A stretch of DNA of 63,228 bases from Oscillibacter valericigenes (lineage in GTDB: Bacteria > Bacillota > Clostridia > Oscillospirales > Oscillospiraceae): the NCBI RefSeq assembly GCF_016902445.1, contig NZ_JACSNX010000015.1:1-63228 (forward strand). Direction: 5' to 3'. This document shows, one piece after another, positions 54,048-62,690 of the stretch; the stretch's first letter is position 1, and every line of letters begins with the position of its first letter. The notes below the pieces were generated by a model. That model was given only the letters and a program-made list of their open reading frames with translations, was not told the DNA's origin and did not search any database. The position numbers and the translations under genes are program-made.

Positions 54048-54135
54048 AACGGGGAGCCCGCTGGCGCGGGCTGAGAGGAAGCCAGCCAGGCTTTGACCCT
54101 TCACCTGATTTGGATCATGCCAACGTAGGGAAATC
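54048..54135 (+). promoter_or_regulatory. TPP riboswitch of thiE-HAD-thiD
   Basis: ACGGGGAGCCCGC (about 54049-54061), GGGCTGAGAGGAAGCC, GACCCTTCACCTGATTTGG and CATGCCAACGTAGGGAA are the conserved THI-box blocks. Confidence 0.96.
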
Positions 54136-54148
54136 ATGAGGCGCGCTG

Positions 54149-54186
54149 CCGCGGACGACCGGATTTGGTGTGTCCGTGGTTTTTTG
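54149..54186 (+). terminator. Riboswitch-linked terminator upstream of thiE
   Basis: CCGCGGAC / GTCCGTGG hairpin followed by TTTTTT, 12 bases after the TPP aptamer and before the thiE ribosome site. Confidence 0.85.
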
Positions 54187-54208
54187 CATCAAAGGAAGGA
54201 TGAGACGT

Positions 54209-54850
54209 ATGAAGATCGACGCCAAGCGGCTGCGGCTGTACGCTGTGACGGACCGGGCCTGGGCCGGCGGCACGGAGGGCCTGCTCCGCCAGGTGGCGGA
54301 GGCCATCGACGGCGGGGCCGGCATCGTCCAGCTGCGGGAAAAGCACCTGGGCCAGGCGGACTTCCTGGCGGAGGCGGAGCGGTTCGTGGCCCTGTGCCGG
54401 GAAAAGGGCGCCGTCAGCATCATCAACGACAATGTGGACATCGCCGCCCAGGTGGGGGCCGACGGTGTCCACATAGGCCAGGAGGATCTGGAGGCCGGCC
54501 GGGCTAGGGAGCTGCTGGGGCCGGACAAGGTCATCGGCGTCTCCGCCCACTCGGTGGCCGAGGCACTGGCCGCCCAGGCGGCGGGAGCGGACTACCTGGG
54601 GGTGGGCGCAGCCTTCGTCACCGGTACCAAGACGGACGCCAAGCCCATCTCCCGGGAGACCATCCGGGCCATCACGGCGGCGGTGGACATCCCGGTGGTG
54701 GCCATCGGCGGCATCAGCCGGGACAACATCCTGGAGCTGCGGGACTGCGGCCTGGACGGCGTGGCGGTGGTCTCCGCCCTCTTCGCCCAAACCGACGTGA
54801 AGGCGGCGGCGGCGGAGCTGCTGCGCCTGTCGGAGGAGATCGCCCGATGA
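54209..54850 (+). CDS. thiE: Thiamin-phosphate synthase
   Basis: Joins HMP pyrophosphate and thiazole phosphate into thiamin phosphate. The 213-residue TIM-barrel shows LYAVTDRAW, GAGIVQLREKHL, INDNVDIAAQVGADGVHIGQEDL, GVSAHSVAEA, DYLGVGAAFVTGTK and VVAIGGIS. AAGGAAGGA stands 8 bases before the ATG at 54209; an ATG at 54200 overlaps that site. The stop overlaps the HAD gene (ATGA). Confidence 0.96.
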   Translation: MKIDAKRLRLYAVTDRAWAGGTEGLLRQVAEAIDGGAGIVQLREKHLGQADFLAEAERFVALCREKGAVSIINDNVDIAAQVGADGVHIGQEDLEAGRARELLGPDKVIGVSAHSVAEALAAQAAGADYLGVGAAFVTGTKTDAKPISRETIRAITAAVDIPVVAIGGISRDNILELRDCGLDGVAVVSALFAQTDVKAAAAELLRLSEEIAR

Positions 54851-55485
54851 ACATTAAGGGCGCCATCTTTGACCTGGACGGGACCCTGACAGACTCCATG
54901 TACATCTGGCAGCAGGCTCCGGTAGACCTGGTGCGCCGGTATGGCGGGGACCCGCCGGAGGACCTGGCCCGGGACCTGAAGGAGATGGGCCGCCGGGAGG
55001 CGGCGGAATACCTGCGGGAGCGCTTCGCTCTCTCCGCCACGCCGGAGGAGCTGATGGACACCCTCAACGACCTGGTGACGGAGGAATACCGGTCCCGGGT
55101 GCCCATGAAGCCCGGGGCGGACAAATTGCTCTCCCGGCTGGCGGAACGGAACATCCCCTGCTGCATCGCCACCGCCAGCGAGGTGTTCCAGGCCCGCTCG
55201 GCCATGGAGCGGCTGGGACTGTGGAAATACTTCCGCTTTGCCGTCAGCTGTGTCCGGTACGGCGGCAAGACCCGGCCGGACATCTATCTGGAGGCCGCCC
55301 GGCGGCTGGGGACCCCACCGGCGGAGACGGTGGTGTTCGAGGACGCCCTCCACGCCGCCCGCACCGCCCATGAGGCGGGGTTCCGGGTCTGCGGTGTCTG
55401 GGACACCTCCGCCCAGGAGGACCAGGCGGCGCTGGAGACTCTTGCGGACTGGTACGTCCGGGACCTGGGAGACTGGGCCCCGTAA
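54847..55485 (+). CDS. HAD-superfamily phosphatase in the thiamin operon (paralogue 2)
   Basis: A 212-residue HAD hydrolase: DLDGTLTDS (nucleophile), CCIATAS (motif II), GKTRPDIY (Lys motif III) and VVFEDALHAARTAHEAG (motif IV). Start overlaps the thiE stop, so it is co-translated with the enzyme that makes thiamin phosphate. A role as thiamin-phosphate phosphatase, feeding a thiamin pyrophosphokinase, is a reasonable inference because no thiL is present in the window. It is paralogous to the HAD gene at 51108-51767. Confidence 0.85.
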   Translation: MNIKGAIFDLDGTLTDSMYIWQQAPVDLVRRYGGDPPEDLARDLKEMGRREAAEYLRERFALSATPEELMDTLNDLVTEEYRSRVPMKPGADKLLSRLAERNIPCCIATASEVFQARSAMERLGLWKYFRFAVSCVRYGGKTRPDIYLEAARRLGTPPAETVVFEDALHAARTAHEAGFRVCGVWDTSAQEDQAALETLADWYVRDLGDWAP

Positions 55486-55581
55486 GAGACGAGGAACCGC
55501 GGCCTGCAGGCCGCTTCCGGCGGCGGATCGGGGGCACCACCTTCCGCCGCTTGATAAAACTTCAATGCAAGGAAAGGAAGC

Positions 55582-56397
55582 ATGGATATGAAGACAGCAT
55601 TGACGATCGCTGGGACCGATCCCAGCGGAGGCGCCGGCATCCAGGCAGACATCAAGACCATGACCGCCAACGGCGTGTTCGCCACCTGCGCGGTGACGGC
55701 CCTGGTGGCCCAGAACACCACCGGCGTCAAGGACATCGTGGAGTGCACCCCGGAGTTCCTGGCGGAGGAGCTGGACTGCGTGTTCACCGACATCTTCCCC
55801 GACGCGGTGAAGACCGGCATGGTCTCCAGCATCCCCCTGATCGAGACCATCGCCGCCAAGCTGAAGGAGTACGGGGCGAAAAATCTGGTGGTGGATCCGG
55901 TGATGGTGGCCACCTCCGGAGACCGTCTGATCTCTGAGGACGCGGTCTCCGCCCTGAAGGAGCTGCTGCTGCCCCTGGCCACGGTGCTGACCCCCAACAT
56001 CCCGGAGGCGGAGATCCTCTCCGGCATGACCATCACCGATACCGCCGGCATGGAGGCCGCCGCAAAGGCCATCAGCGAGCGGTACGGCTGCGCCGTGCTG
56101 TGCAAGGGCGGTCACCAGGTGAACGACGCCGACGACCTGCTGTGGCGGAACGGCAGCGGCAAGTGGTTCCGCGGCAAGCGCATCCACAACCCCAACACCC
56201 ACGGCACCGGCTGCACCCTGTCCAGCGCCATCGCCTCCAACCTGGCCAAGGGCTTTGACCTGGACACGTCGGTGGAGCGGGCCAAGGCCTATATCTCCGG
56301 CGCCCTGGGGGCCATGCTGGACCTGGGCCGCGGCTCCGGCCCCATGGACCACATGTTTGATCTCAAAAGCGTCTACTGCGAGGGGCTGCCGGACTGA
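55582..56397 (+). CDS. thiD: Hydroxymethylpyrimidine (phosphate) kinase
   Basis: Phosphorylates HMP twice to HMP pyrophosphate. The 271-residue ribokinase-fold protein has LTIAGTDPSGGAGIQADIKT at the start, the VVDPVMVATSGDRL block and the anion-hole/active-site NTHGTGCTLSSAIASNL. AAGGAAAGGAAGC precedes it. Last gene of the thiE-HAD-thiD operon. Confidence 0.96.
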   Translation: MDMKTALTIAGTDPSGGAGIQADIKTMTANGVFATCAVTALVAQNTTGVKDIVECTPEFLAEELDCVFTDIFPDAVKTGMVSSIPLIETIAAKLKEYGAKNLVVDPVMVATSGDRLISEDAVSALKELLLPLATVLTPNIPEAEILSGMTITDTAGMEAAAKAISERYGCAVLCKGGHQVNDADDLLWRNGSGKWFRGKRIHNPNTHGTGCTLSSAIASNLAKGFDLDTSVERAKAYISGALGAMLDLGRGSGPMDHMFDLKSVYCEGLPD

Positions 56398-56412
56398 TAC
56401 CGGCGCCCGGCG

Positions 56413-56451
56413 AGAGGGAGGGACTGCCTGCACCGGCGGTCCCTCTTTTTT
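56413..56451 (+). terminator. thiD terminator
   Basis: GAGGGAGGGAC / GTCCCTC arms with a long loop, followed by TTTTTT. Confidence 0.75.
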
Positions 56452-56461
56452 AAACAAAACG

Positions 56462-56479
56462 TTTTAAGACGCTTTTAAG
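56462..56479 (+). promoter_or_regulatory. Direct-repeat site upstream of the MacAB-type operon
   Basis: TTTTAAG at 56462-56468 and again at 56473-56479, starting 11 bases apart, in an AT-rich region (56457-56575). The spacing fits an OmpR-type activator site. I could not assign a firm -35/-10 pair downstream. Confidence 0.5.
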
Positions 56480-56620
56480 GTTAAAAATACAGGTATGTTC
56501 CATTAAAATAACCAAATTCAAAACTTTTTAAAAAATCTTTCAGGTTGATTTTAGCTTCCGGTGCTATCGTGGCTCCATCAAAGTTCCGCAGGGCGGAAGA
56601 GATGAAAGGAGCGGCGTCGC

Positions 56621-58349
56621 ATGCTTAGAAAACGACAGGATCGGGAGGCGGAGGGCCTCTCAATTACGGACGGAACCCAATCCGGGGCGGGACCGGGCAC
56701 CAGGGAGCGCATCCGCGGCGGGCTGAAAAAGCTGCTGCGGGGAAGGAAACGCAAGATGATCGCGCTGGTCCTGGTGGCGTCCATCGCCGGCGGCGTGGTG
56801 GTCTGGAGAGGACACGGGCAGACAGCGGCCGCGGCCACAGAGTACCAGGAGGCGGCAGTAGAGCGCCGCTCCATCACCAATTCCCTCAGCGCCAGCGGAA
56901 CCCTGGAGCCGGCGGACTCCTACACCGTCAACACCCTGGTCTCCGGCGATCCTCAGCGACACCTTTGAAAAGGGCGACCAGGTGGAAGAGGGGCAGCTGC
57001 TGTACACCATCGACTCCTCCAATGCCAGCAGCAGCCTGACCCAGAGCCAGAACAGCTACTCCCAGGCCCAGACCTCCTACCAGCAGGCGGTGGATGCGAA
57101 ATACCCGGAGGCGGACCTGACAGGCACCGTCAGCGAGGTCTACGTCAACGAAGGAGACAGCGTCAGCGCCGGCACAGAGCTTCTGAAAATCGTGGCGGAT
57201 GAGAACATGTACATCGACTTCTCCTTCACCTATGCGGACAGCGATGACTTTTATATCGGCCAGTCCGCAACGGTGTTTATTGACGGCTTTGCCGGGTCCC
57301 TCACCGGCACGGTCACCGCCGTGTCCAGTTCGTCTGCGGCGGTGTCTACCGGCGTGCCGCTGACCACTGTGCGGGTGCGGCTCACCAATCCGGGACTGGT
57401 GACTACGGACTACACGGCCAGCGCCGTCATCGGCAGCTACTCCAGCTACGGCCAGGCGTCCATCAAGGTGGGAGCCAGCAGCGTCATCACGGCGGAGGCC
57501 TCCGGCAAGGTCTCTGGCTTTGACTGGCTGGTGGGCGACACCATCTCCAGCGGGGACCGGATCTGCACCATCACCGGCGACAGTGTGGACAACGCCATCG
57601 AGAGCGCCCGCATCAGCGTCAGCAACGCAGCCACCAGCCTGGAAAGCGCCCAGGAGAACCTGGAAGACTACTCCATCACCGCCCCCATCTCCGGCACCGT
57701 GGTCACCAAGACTGCCAAGGCCGGGGACAACATCGAGGGCGGCTCCGACAGCACCCTGTGCGTCATCTACGACCTGAGCTATCTGGAGATGACCATGTCC
57801 ATCGACGAGCTGGACATCAGCTCCGTGGAGGTGGGTCAGGAGGTCCAGATCACCGCCGACGCCGTGGAGGGCAAGACCTACACCGGCGTGGTGACGGAGG
57901 TGTCTGTGGCGGGCACCACCTCCGGCGGCATCACCACATATCCCGTCACCGTCCGCATCGATGAGACGGACGGCCTGCTGCCCGGCATGAACGTGGACGC
58001 GGAGATCGTGATCTCCTCCACAGAGGATGCCCTGGCGATCCCGGCCTCTGCCGTGAACCGGGGCGACACAGTTCTGATCACCGCTGACTCCCCCAGCGCC
58101 GCCAACGCCCTGGATCAGGAGGCCCCGGAGGGCTATGTCTACGTGGCGGTGGAGACCGGCGTCAGCGATGACAGCTACATCGAGATCCTCTCCGGCCTGC
58201 AGGAGGGGGACACGGTGGCCTATCTCCAGACGACCTCCTCCAGCAGCTCTGACAGCGGCATGATGATGGGCGGCATGGCCGGCGGAATGCCCAGCGGCGG
58301 AATGCCCTCCGGCGGAGGCGGCATGGCCGGCGGTCCGGGAGGCTTCTGA
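56621..58349 (+). pseudogene. MacA/HlyD-like efflux adaptor, frameshifted
   Basis: Encodes a membrane-fusion adaptor in two frames. Residues up to NTLVSGD (56621 to about 56950) include a membrane anchor (MIALVLVASIAGGVVVW) and the first beta-barrel strands. The second frame then continues with ILSDTFEKGDQVEEGQLLYTID and runs to 58349, with a coiled, Ser/Gln-rich hairpin, lipoyl-like and barrel regions and a Gly/Met-rich tail. Inserting two bases after GGCGA at about 56948-56950 restores an uninterrupted protein. A two-base loss in a GAGA run is the simplest cause. It may be a true mutation, phase variation or sequencing error. The stop overlaps the ATPase start. Confidence 0.88.
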
Positions 58350-59086
58350 TGAGCAGTCTGATCGAATTCCGGGAGGTCTGCAAGTACTACCAGATGGGCG
58401 ACACCACCGTGAAGGCGGCGGACCGCATCTCCTTCCAGATCCAGAAGGGGGAGTTCGTGGCCATCGTGGGCCAGTCCGGCTCCGGCAAGTCTACCTGCAT
58501 GAACATCATCGGCTGCCTGGACGTGCCCACCTCCGGCACCTATCTGCTGGACGGCCAGGATGTGGACCAGATGGACAAAAACCAGCTGGCCGCCATCCGC
58601 AACAAGATGCTGGGATTCATCTTCCAGCAGTATAACCTGCTGCCCAAGCTGACCCTGCAGGAGAACGTGGAGGTGCCGCTGATGTACGCCGGCGTCCCCA
58701 AGCCGGAGCGGCACGAGCGGTCCCGCATCGCCCTGGAGATGGTGGGCCTGGGGGATAAGCTGAAGCACAAGCCCATGCAGCTCTCCGGCGGCCAGCAGCA
58801 GCGGGTGTCCATCGCCAGGGCCCTGGCCGGGGACCCGGCGGTGATCCTGGCTGACGAGCCCACCGGCGCCCTGGACTCCCACACCGGGCGGGAGGTGCTG
58901 ACCATGCTGCAGCAGCTCCACGCCGCGGGGAACACCGTGGTGCTCATCACCCACGACAACTCCATCGCCGTCCAGGCCCAGCGGATCATCCGGCTGGAGG
59001 ACGGCCATGTGATCTACGACGGGGACGCCAGCGCCCCCGAGGCGGTGGTCACACCCAACCTTGCGGGAAGGGGGGCTGCTGGATGA
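58349..59086 (+). CDS. MacB-type ABC transporter ATP-binding protein
   Basis: A 245-residue ATPase of the LolD/MacB group: Walker A GQSGSGKSTCMN, Q-loop FIFQQYNLLP, signature LSGGQQQRVSIARAL, Walker B VILADEPTGALD and H-loop LITHD. Its ATG overlaps the adaptor stop, and its stop overlaps the permease start. It would power a tripartite-like exporter with the adaptor and the permease. Confidence 0.94.
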   Translation: MSSLIEFREVCKYYQMGDTTVKAADRISFQIQKGEFVAIVGQSGSGKSTCMNIIGCLDVPTSGTYLLDGQDVDQMDKNQLAAIRNKMLGFIFQQYNLLPKLTLQENVEVPLMYAGVPKPERHERSRIALEMVGLGDKLKHKPMQLSGGQQQRVSIARALAGDPAVILADEPTGALDSHTGREVLTMLQQLHAAGNTVVLITHDNSIAVQAQRIIRLEDGHVIYDGDASAPEAVVTPNLAGRGAAG

Positions 59087-60282
59087 ATTTGGTCGAGACC
59101 TTTCAGATGGCGGTCCAGAATATCCTCAGCAGCAAGATGCGGACCTTCCTCACCATGCTGGGCATCATCATCGGCGTGTGCGCGGTCATCGTCATTGTGG
59201 GCCTGGGCAACGGCATGCAGGGGTACATCGAGGACAGCTTCGCCGACATGGGCACCGACTCCCTCACGGTGACCATCGCCGGCCGGGGCTCCTCCCGCAC
59301 GGTGTCGGAGGAGGAGATGTACCAGCTGGTGGAGGACAACAGCGAGACCTTCAAGCAGATCTCCCCCACCGTCACCATGAGCGGCTCTGTGAAGATCGGC
59401 AGCGACTCCCTGACCGCCACCTCTGTCACCGGCGTCAGCGAGGACTATTTCAACATGAAGGGCTATGAGATTGCCCAGGGCCGGGGACTCCAGTATACGG
59501 ATATGACCGGCCGGAAAAAGGTCTGCGTGGTGGGCCAGTATCTGAACCAGTATTATTACGGCGGCGCCGCTGTGGGCCAGACGCTGAAGGTGGGCGGCAC
59601 CACCTTCACCATCGTGGGCGTCATGGCGGCGGAGGCCAGCGAGCTGGAGGAGGGCGGCACCGACGACTGTGTGTTCGTCCCCTACTCCACCGCCGCCCGC
59701 CTCAGCTTCACCGGCACGGTCTCCAGCTATACCATCACGGTCCAGGACACGGACCAGATCGCAGAGGCAAAGACCACCCTGGAGAGCGCCCTCTACGCCA
59801 TCTTCGAGGATGACGACGCCTACACCGTGGGGAGCATGGCGGAGATGGTGGAGGAGATGAACTCCATGGTGAATATGATCATCTACATCCTGGCGGGCAT
59901 CGCCGCCATCTCCCTGGTGGTAGGCGGCATCGGCATCATGAACATCATGCTGGTGTCCGTTACGGAGCGGACGAGAGAGATCGGCATCCGCAAGGCCCTG
60001 GGGGCTCGGGAGAGCGCCATCATGCGCCAGTTCGTCATTGAAGCGGCCACCACCTCCTCCCTGGGAGGTGTGCTGGGGATCGCCCTGGGCTTCGGCCTCT
60101 CTGCGGCGGCCACGGTGGTCATCGCCAACGTGATGCCCGACACTCCCATCACCGTCAGCCCCAGCATCGCTGCGGTCCTGATCGCCTTCGACGTCTCCGC
60201 CGGCATCGGCATCGCCTTCGGCTATCTGCCGGCCAAAAAGGCGGCGGTGCTGAACCCCATCGACGCGCTGCGATACGACTGA
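59083..60282 (+). CDS. MacB-type permease with FtsX domain
   Basis: A 399-residue permease with an N-terminal membrane segment (about 19-45, MLGIIIGVCAVIVIVGLGNGMQ), a MacB periplasmic-core-like domain and three C-terminal segments. The latter include SLVVGGIGIMNIMLVSVTERTREIGIRKALGAR, the FtsX/MacB signature. Likely exports a peptide or antibiotic, or works in mechanotransmission; substrate unknown. If the adaptor is truly broken, the exporter may lack function. Confidence 0.92.
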   Translation: MNLVETFQMAVQNILSSKMRTFLTMLGIIIGVCAVIVIVGLGNGMQGYIEDSFADMGTDSLTVTIAGRGSSRTVSEEEMYQLVEDNSETFKQISPTVTMSGSVKIGSDSLTATSVTGVSEDYFNMKGYEIAQGRGLQYTDMTGRKKVCVVGQYLNQYYYGGAAVGQTLKVGGTTFTIVGVMAAEASELEEGGTDDCVFVPYSTAARLSFTGTVSSYTITVQDTDQIAEAKTTLESALYAIFEDDDAYTVGSMAEMVEEMNSMVNMIIYILAGIAAISLVVGGIGIMNIMLVSVTERTREIGIRKALGARESAIMRQFVIEAATTSSLGGVLGIALGFGLSAAATVVIANVMPDTPITVSPSIAAVLIAFDVSAGIGIAFGYLPAKKAAVLNPIDALRYD

Positions 60283-60300
60283 CGGCTATCCCTTTTCTCC

Positions 60301-60336
60301 GGCAGCGGATCCCGGCGGATCCGCTGCCGTTTTTCT
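60301..60336 (+). terminator. Terminator of the MacAB-type operon
   Basis: GGCAGCGGAT / ATCCGCTGCC inverted repeat followed by GTTTTTC. Confidence 0.88.
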
Positions 60337-60364
60337 TGCCGGAGGCATCCGGCTGTGGTACAAT
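60336..60364 (+). promoter_or_regulatory. Promoter of the leader peptide and acetyltransferase
   Basis: TTGCCG (60336-60341), 17-base spacer, TACAAT (60359-60364). Confidence 0.7.
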
Positions 60365-60418
60365 GGCGCAAAGTGCCCGGCGGACAGCCGGAGCACCCTG
60401 TGAAAGGAAGCGATATCC

Positions 60419-60490
60419 ATGCGGGAGATCCGAAAGAAGCGTGCGGTTGCCACGGCGGCCCGCCGGGAGAGGAAGTGGTCGATGCAGTAA
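60419..60490 (+). CDS. Short basic leader peptide upstream of the Vat-type gene
   Basis: A 23-codon frame encoding MREIRKKRAVATAARRERKW followed by SMQ and a TAA stop. It has a good ribosome site (AAAGGAAGCG) and lies about 55 bases after a promoter. Nine of 23 residues are Arg or Lys, and it includes RER. It ends 17 bases before the acetyltransferase ATG, in a different frame. Leaders of this kind precede ribosome-targeting-drug resistance genes, where stalling switches on the next gene. I saw no clear stem masking the downstream ribosome site, so the mechanism is open. Confidence 0.55.
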   Translation: MREIRKKRAVATAARRERKWSMQ

Positions 60491-60507
60491 AAAACGGAGG
60501 AGATCCT

Positions 60508-61182
60508 ATGAATGATACCATCCGCGCGCTGGGCCTGCCGGACCCTGACGCGGTTTTTCCCAACGAATACGGCACATCCTGCTATATCAAGAATGTGGTG
60601 AAGGCCCCGAACATCCAGATCGGGGACTACACCTACTACGACGATCCGGCGGACCCCGCGGGGTTTGAACAGAACAACGTTCTGTTCAACTATCCGGAGT
60701 TCGGGGACCGGCTCATCATCGGCAAATTCTGCTCCATCGCCGCCGGGACCCGGTTCATCATGGGCCCGGCCAACCACCGGATCAGCAGCGTCAGCACCTA
60801 TCCCTTTCAGGTGTTCGGCGGGGCGTGGGCCGCGCTGGCGCCGCCCCACCTGGACCAGCTGCCCCGGAAGGGGGACATCGTGGTGGGCAGCGACGTGTGG
60901 ATCGGCCGGGAGAGCGTGATCCTGCCGGGGGTCCACATCGGCGACGGCGCCATCATCGCGGCCCGCTCCGTGGTGGCGAAGGACGTGCCCCCCTATACCG
61001 TGGCGGGCGGCAATCCGGTCCGGGTGCTGAAGCAGCGGTTCCCGGAGGATCTGGTCCGGCTGCTGCTGGCCTGGCGGTGGTGGGACCTGCCGCCGGAGGA
61101 GCTGGCGGAGGCCGTTCCCCTGCTGTGCGACCCGGACCTGGACGCGGTCCGGTCCGCCATCCGGCAGCGCCTGGAGAAATGA
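60508..61182 (+). CDS. Vat/CatB-type xenobiotic O-acetyltransferase
   Basis: A 224-residue left-handed beta-helix hexapeptide acetyltransferase. IGDYTYYDDP at the start, IGKFCSIAAGTRFIMGPANHR (catalytic His in the family), VGSDVWIGRESVILPGVHIGDGAIIAARSVVAKDVPPYTVAGGNP and a C-terminal RWWDL helix match streptogramin A (Vat) and CatB-type enzymes. Many chromosomal members acetylate unknown substrates, so drug resistance is not proven. AACGGAGGAG precedes the ATG. A short basic leader peptide lies upstream. Confidence 0.9.
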   Translation: MNDTIRALGLPDPDAVFPNEYGTSCYIKNVVKAPNIQIGDYTYYDDPADPAGFEQNNVLFNYPEFGDRLIIGKFCSIAAGTRFIMGPANHRISSVSTYPFQVFGGAWAALAPPHLDQLPRKGDIVVGSDVWIGRESVILPGVHIGDGAIIAARSVVAKDVPPYTVAGGNPVRVLKQRFPEDLVRLLLAWRWWDLPPEELAEAVPLLCDPDLDAVRSAIRQRLEK

Positions 61183-61206
61183 ACAGGAGAGCACCCGGAT
61201 CAAAAG

Positions 61207-61238
61207 AGGACCCGGCCCCTTTTGGGGCCGGGTCCTTC
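61207..61238. terminator. Terminator between Vat-type and GNAT genes
   Basis: GGACCCGGCCCC / GGGGCCGGGTCC around TTTT, between convergent genes. Confidence 0.8.
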
Positions 61239-61244
61239 CGGCAG

Positions 61245-61637
61245 TTACGGCATGCCGGGCGCCTGAGGTCCGAGGGTGAAGGACGGCAGGCTCCGCCGGC
61301 AGCCGTTTTTCTCGTAAAACGCCTCCGCCCCCGGCTGGGCGCCGAAGTACAGCAGCGTGGGGGTGTGGGTCCCGGCCAGCTGCAGCAGCCGGCTGCCGAT
61401 GCCCCGCCGCTGGTATGCCGGCAGCACCAGCAGCTCTGTGATGGTGCCGAAGAAGCAGCCGTCGGTGAGGATCCGCAGGCAGCCCACCAGCTGTCCGCCG
61501 TCCCGGGCGGTGATGTTGAGGGTCCGCGCCAGAGCCGTCCGGGTCTTTTCCGCATCGTAGTCCCCCGGCCAGATTTGATCCACAAAGGCCAGAAATCCAT
61601 CCGGCGTGAGAGAGCGGTCGTCCACCCGATATTCCAT
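61245..61637 (-). CDS. GNAT-family N-acetyltransferase
   Basis: A 130-residue acetyltransferase; the acetyl-CoA loop is LPAYQRRGIGSRLLQLA (the R/Q-x-x-G-x-G/A pattern), with a final FYEKNGCRR strand. Substrate unknown. It starts 42 bases after the endonuclease IV stop on the same strand, so the two may be co-transcribed. Confidence 0.87.
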   Translation of the reverse strand: MEYRVDDRSLTPDGFLAFVDQIWPGDYDAEKTRTALARTLNITARDGGQLVGCLRILTDGCFFGTITELLVLPAYQRRGIGSRLLQLAGTHTPTLLYFGAQPGAEAFYEKNGCRRSLPSFTLGPQAPGMP

Positions 61638-61679
61638 GGCGTTGTCCTCCTCAAAGCAGTTATCACATGCGGAGCGGGC

Positions 61680-62513
61680 TCAGTCCTCCGCCATCTCCCG
61701 CATCAGGGCGATCTCCCGGGCGTAGCCGGGCAGGTCGTTGGGGGTCTCCAGACAGAAGGGCAGGCCCTTCAGCGCCGGGTGGCGGACGATCCGCCCCAGG
61801 GCCTCCAGCCCGATGGTCCCCTCCCCCAGGCAGGCGTGGCGGTCCTTGTGGCTGGCCGGCGGATTTTTGCTGTCGTTCAGGTGGACGGCCTTCAGGCGGC
61901 GGAGCCCGATGATCCGGTCGAAGGCCGTCAGCACGCCGTCCAGGTCGCCGATGATGTCGTAGCCTCCGTCGGACACGTGGCAGGTGTCCAGGCAGACCCC
62001 CATCTTGTCGGAGAGCTCCACCCGGTCCAGAATGGCCCGCAGCTCCTCAAAGCGGCTGCCCACCTCACTGCCCTTGCCGGCCATGGTCTCCAGCAGCACC
62101 GTGGTGGACTGGTCCGGCCGGAGGATGGCGTTGAGCCCGTCGGCAATGAGGGCGATGCCGGCCTCCAAGCCCTGGCCCACATGGCTGCCGGGGTGGAAGT
62201 TGTAGTACTGCCCCGGCACGTGCTCCAGCCTTGCGAGGTCGTCCGCCATGGTCTCCCGGGCGAAGGTGCGGTTCTTCTCTTCGGCGCCGCAGAGATTCAG
62301 GGTGTAGGGGGCATGGGCCACGATGGGACCGAAGCCGTGCCGGGCCATCAGGTCCCGCAGGGCCGAGGCATCCGCCGGGTCCAGGTCCTTGGCCTTGCTG
62401 CCCCGGGGATTGCGTGTAAAGAATTGAAATGTGTTGGCCCCCAGCTCCAGCGCCTGGCGGCCCATGGCCGCAAAGCCCCTGGAGGAGGACAAGTGGCAGC
62501 CGATGTACAGCAT
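61680..62513 (-). CDS. nfo: Endonuclease IV (AP endonuclease)
   Basis: Zinc enzyme cutting DNA at abasic sites. The 277-residue TIM-barrel starts [14 protein letters not shown] and carries metal residues in [72 protein letters not shown] and [23 protein letters not shown] precedes the ATG. Confidence 0.95.
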   Translation of the reverse strand: MLYIGCHLSSSRGFAAMGRQALELGANTFQFFTRNPRGSKAKDLDPADASALRDLMARHGFGPIVAHAPYTLNLCGAEEKNRTFARETMADDLARLEHVPGQYYNFHPGSHVGQGLEAGIALIADGLNAILRPDQSTTVLLETMAGKGSEVGSRFEELRAILDRVELSDKMGVCLDTCHVSDGGYDIIGDLDGVLTAFDRIIGLRRLKAVHLNDSKNPPASHKDRHACLGEGTIGLEALGRIVRHPALKGLPFCLETPNDLPGYAREIALMREMAED

Positions 62514-62610
62514 GGCGGTGTCTCCTTCCGTCGAACGCCGCCTTCCAAAGAAGGCGTTTTGTTTTTTTCATCATACCACATCCGCGCGCCTGCGGCACCG
62601 GCAAAAGCAA

Positions 62611-62657
62611 CAAAAAAGCGCCCCCCGGCTCTGCACCGGGGGGACGCTGCTGCCGGG
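62611..62657 (-). terminator. Terminator of the small protein gene
   Basis: Minus-strand GCGTCCCCCCGG / CCGGGGGGCGC hairpin followed by TTTTTT. Confidence 0.85.
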
Positions 62658-62690
62658 CCAAGGGAGAGCGGCGGCCCGCCCGGCGGGGCC

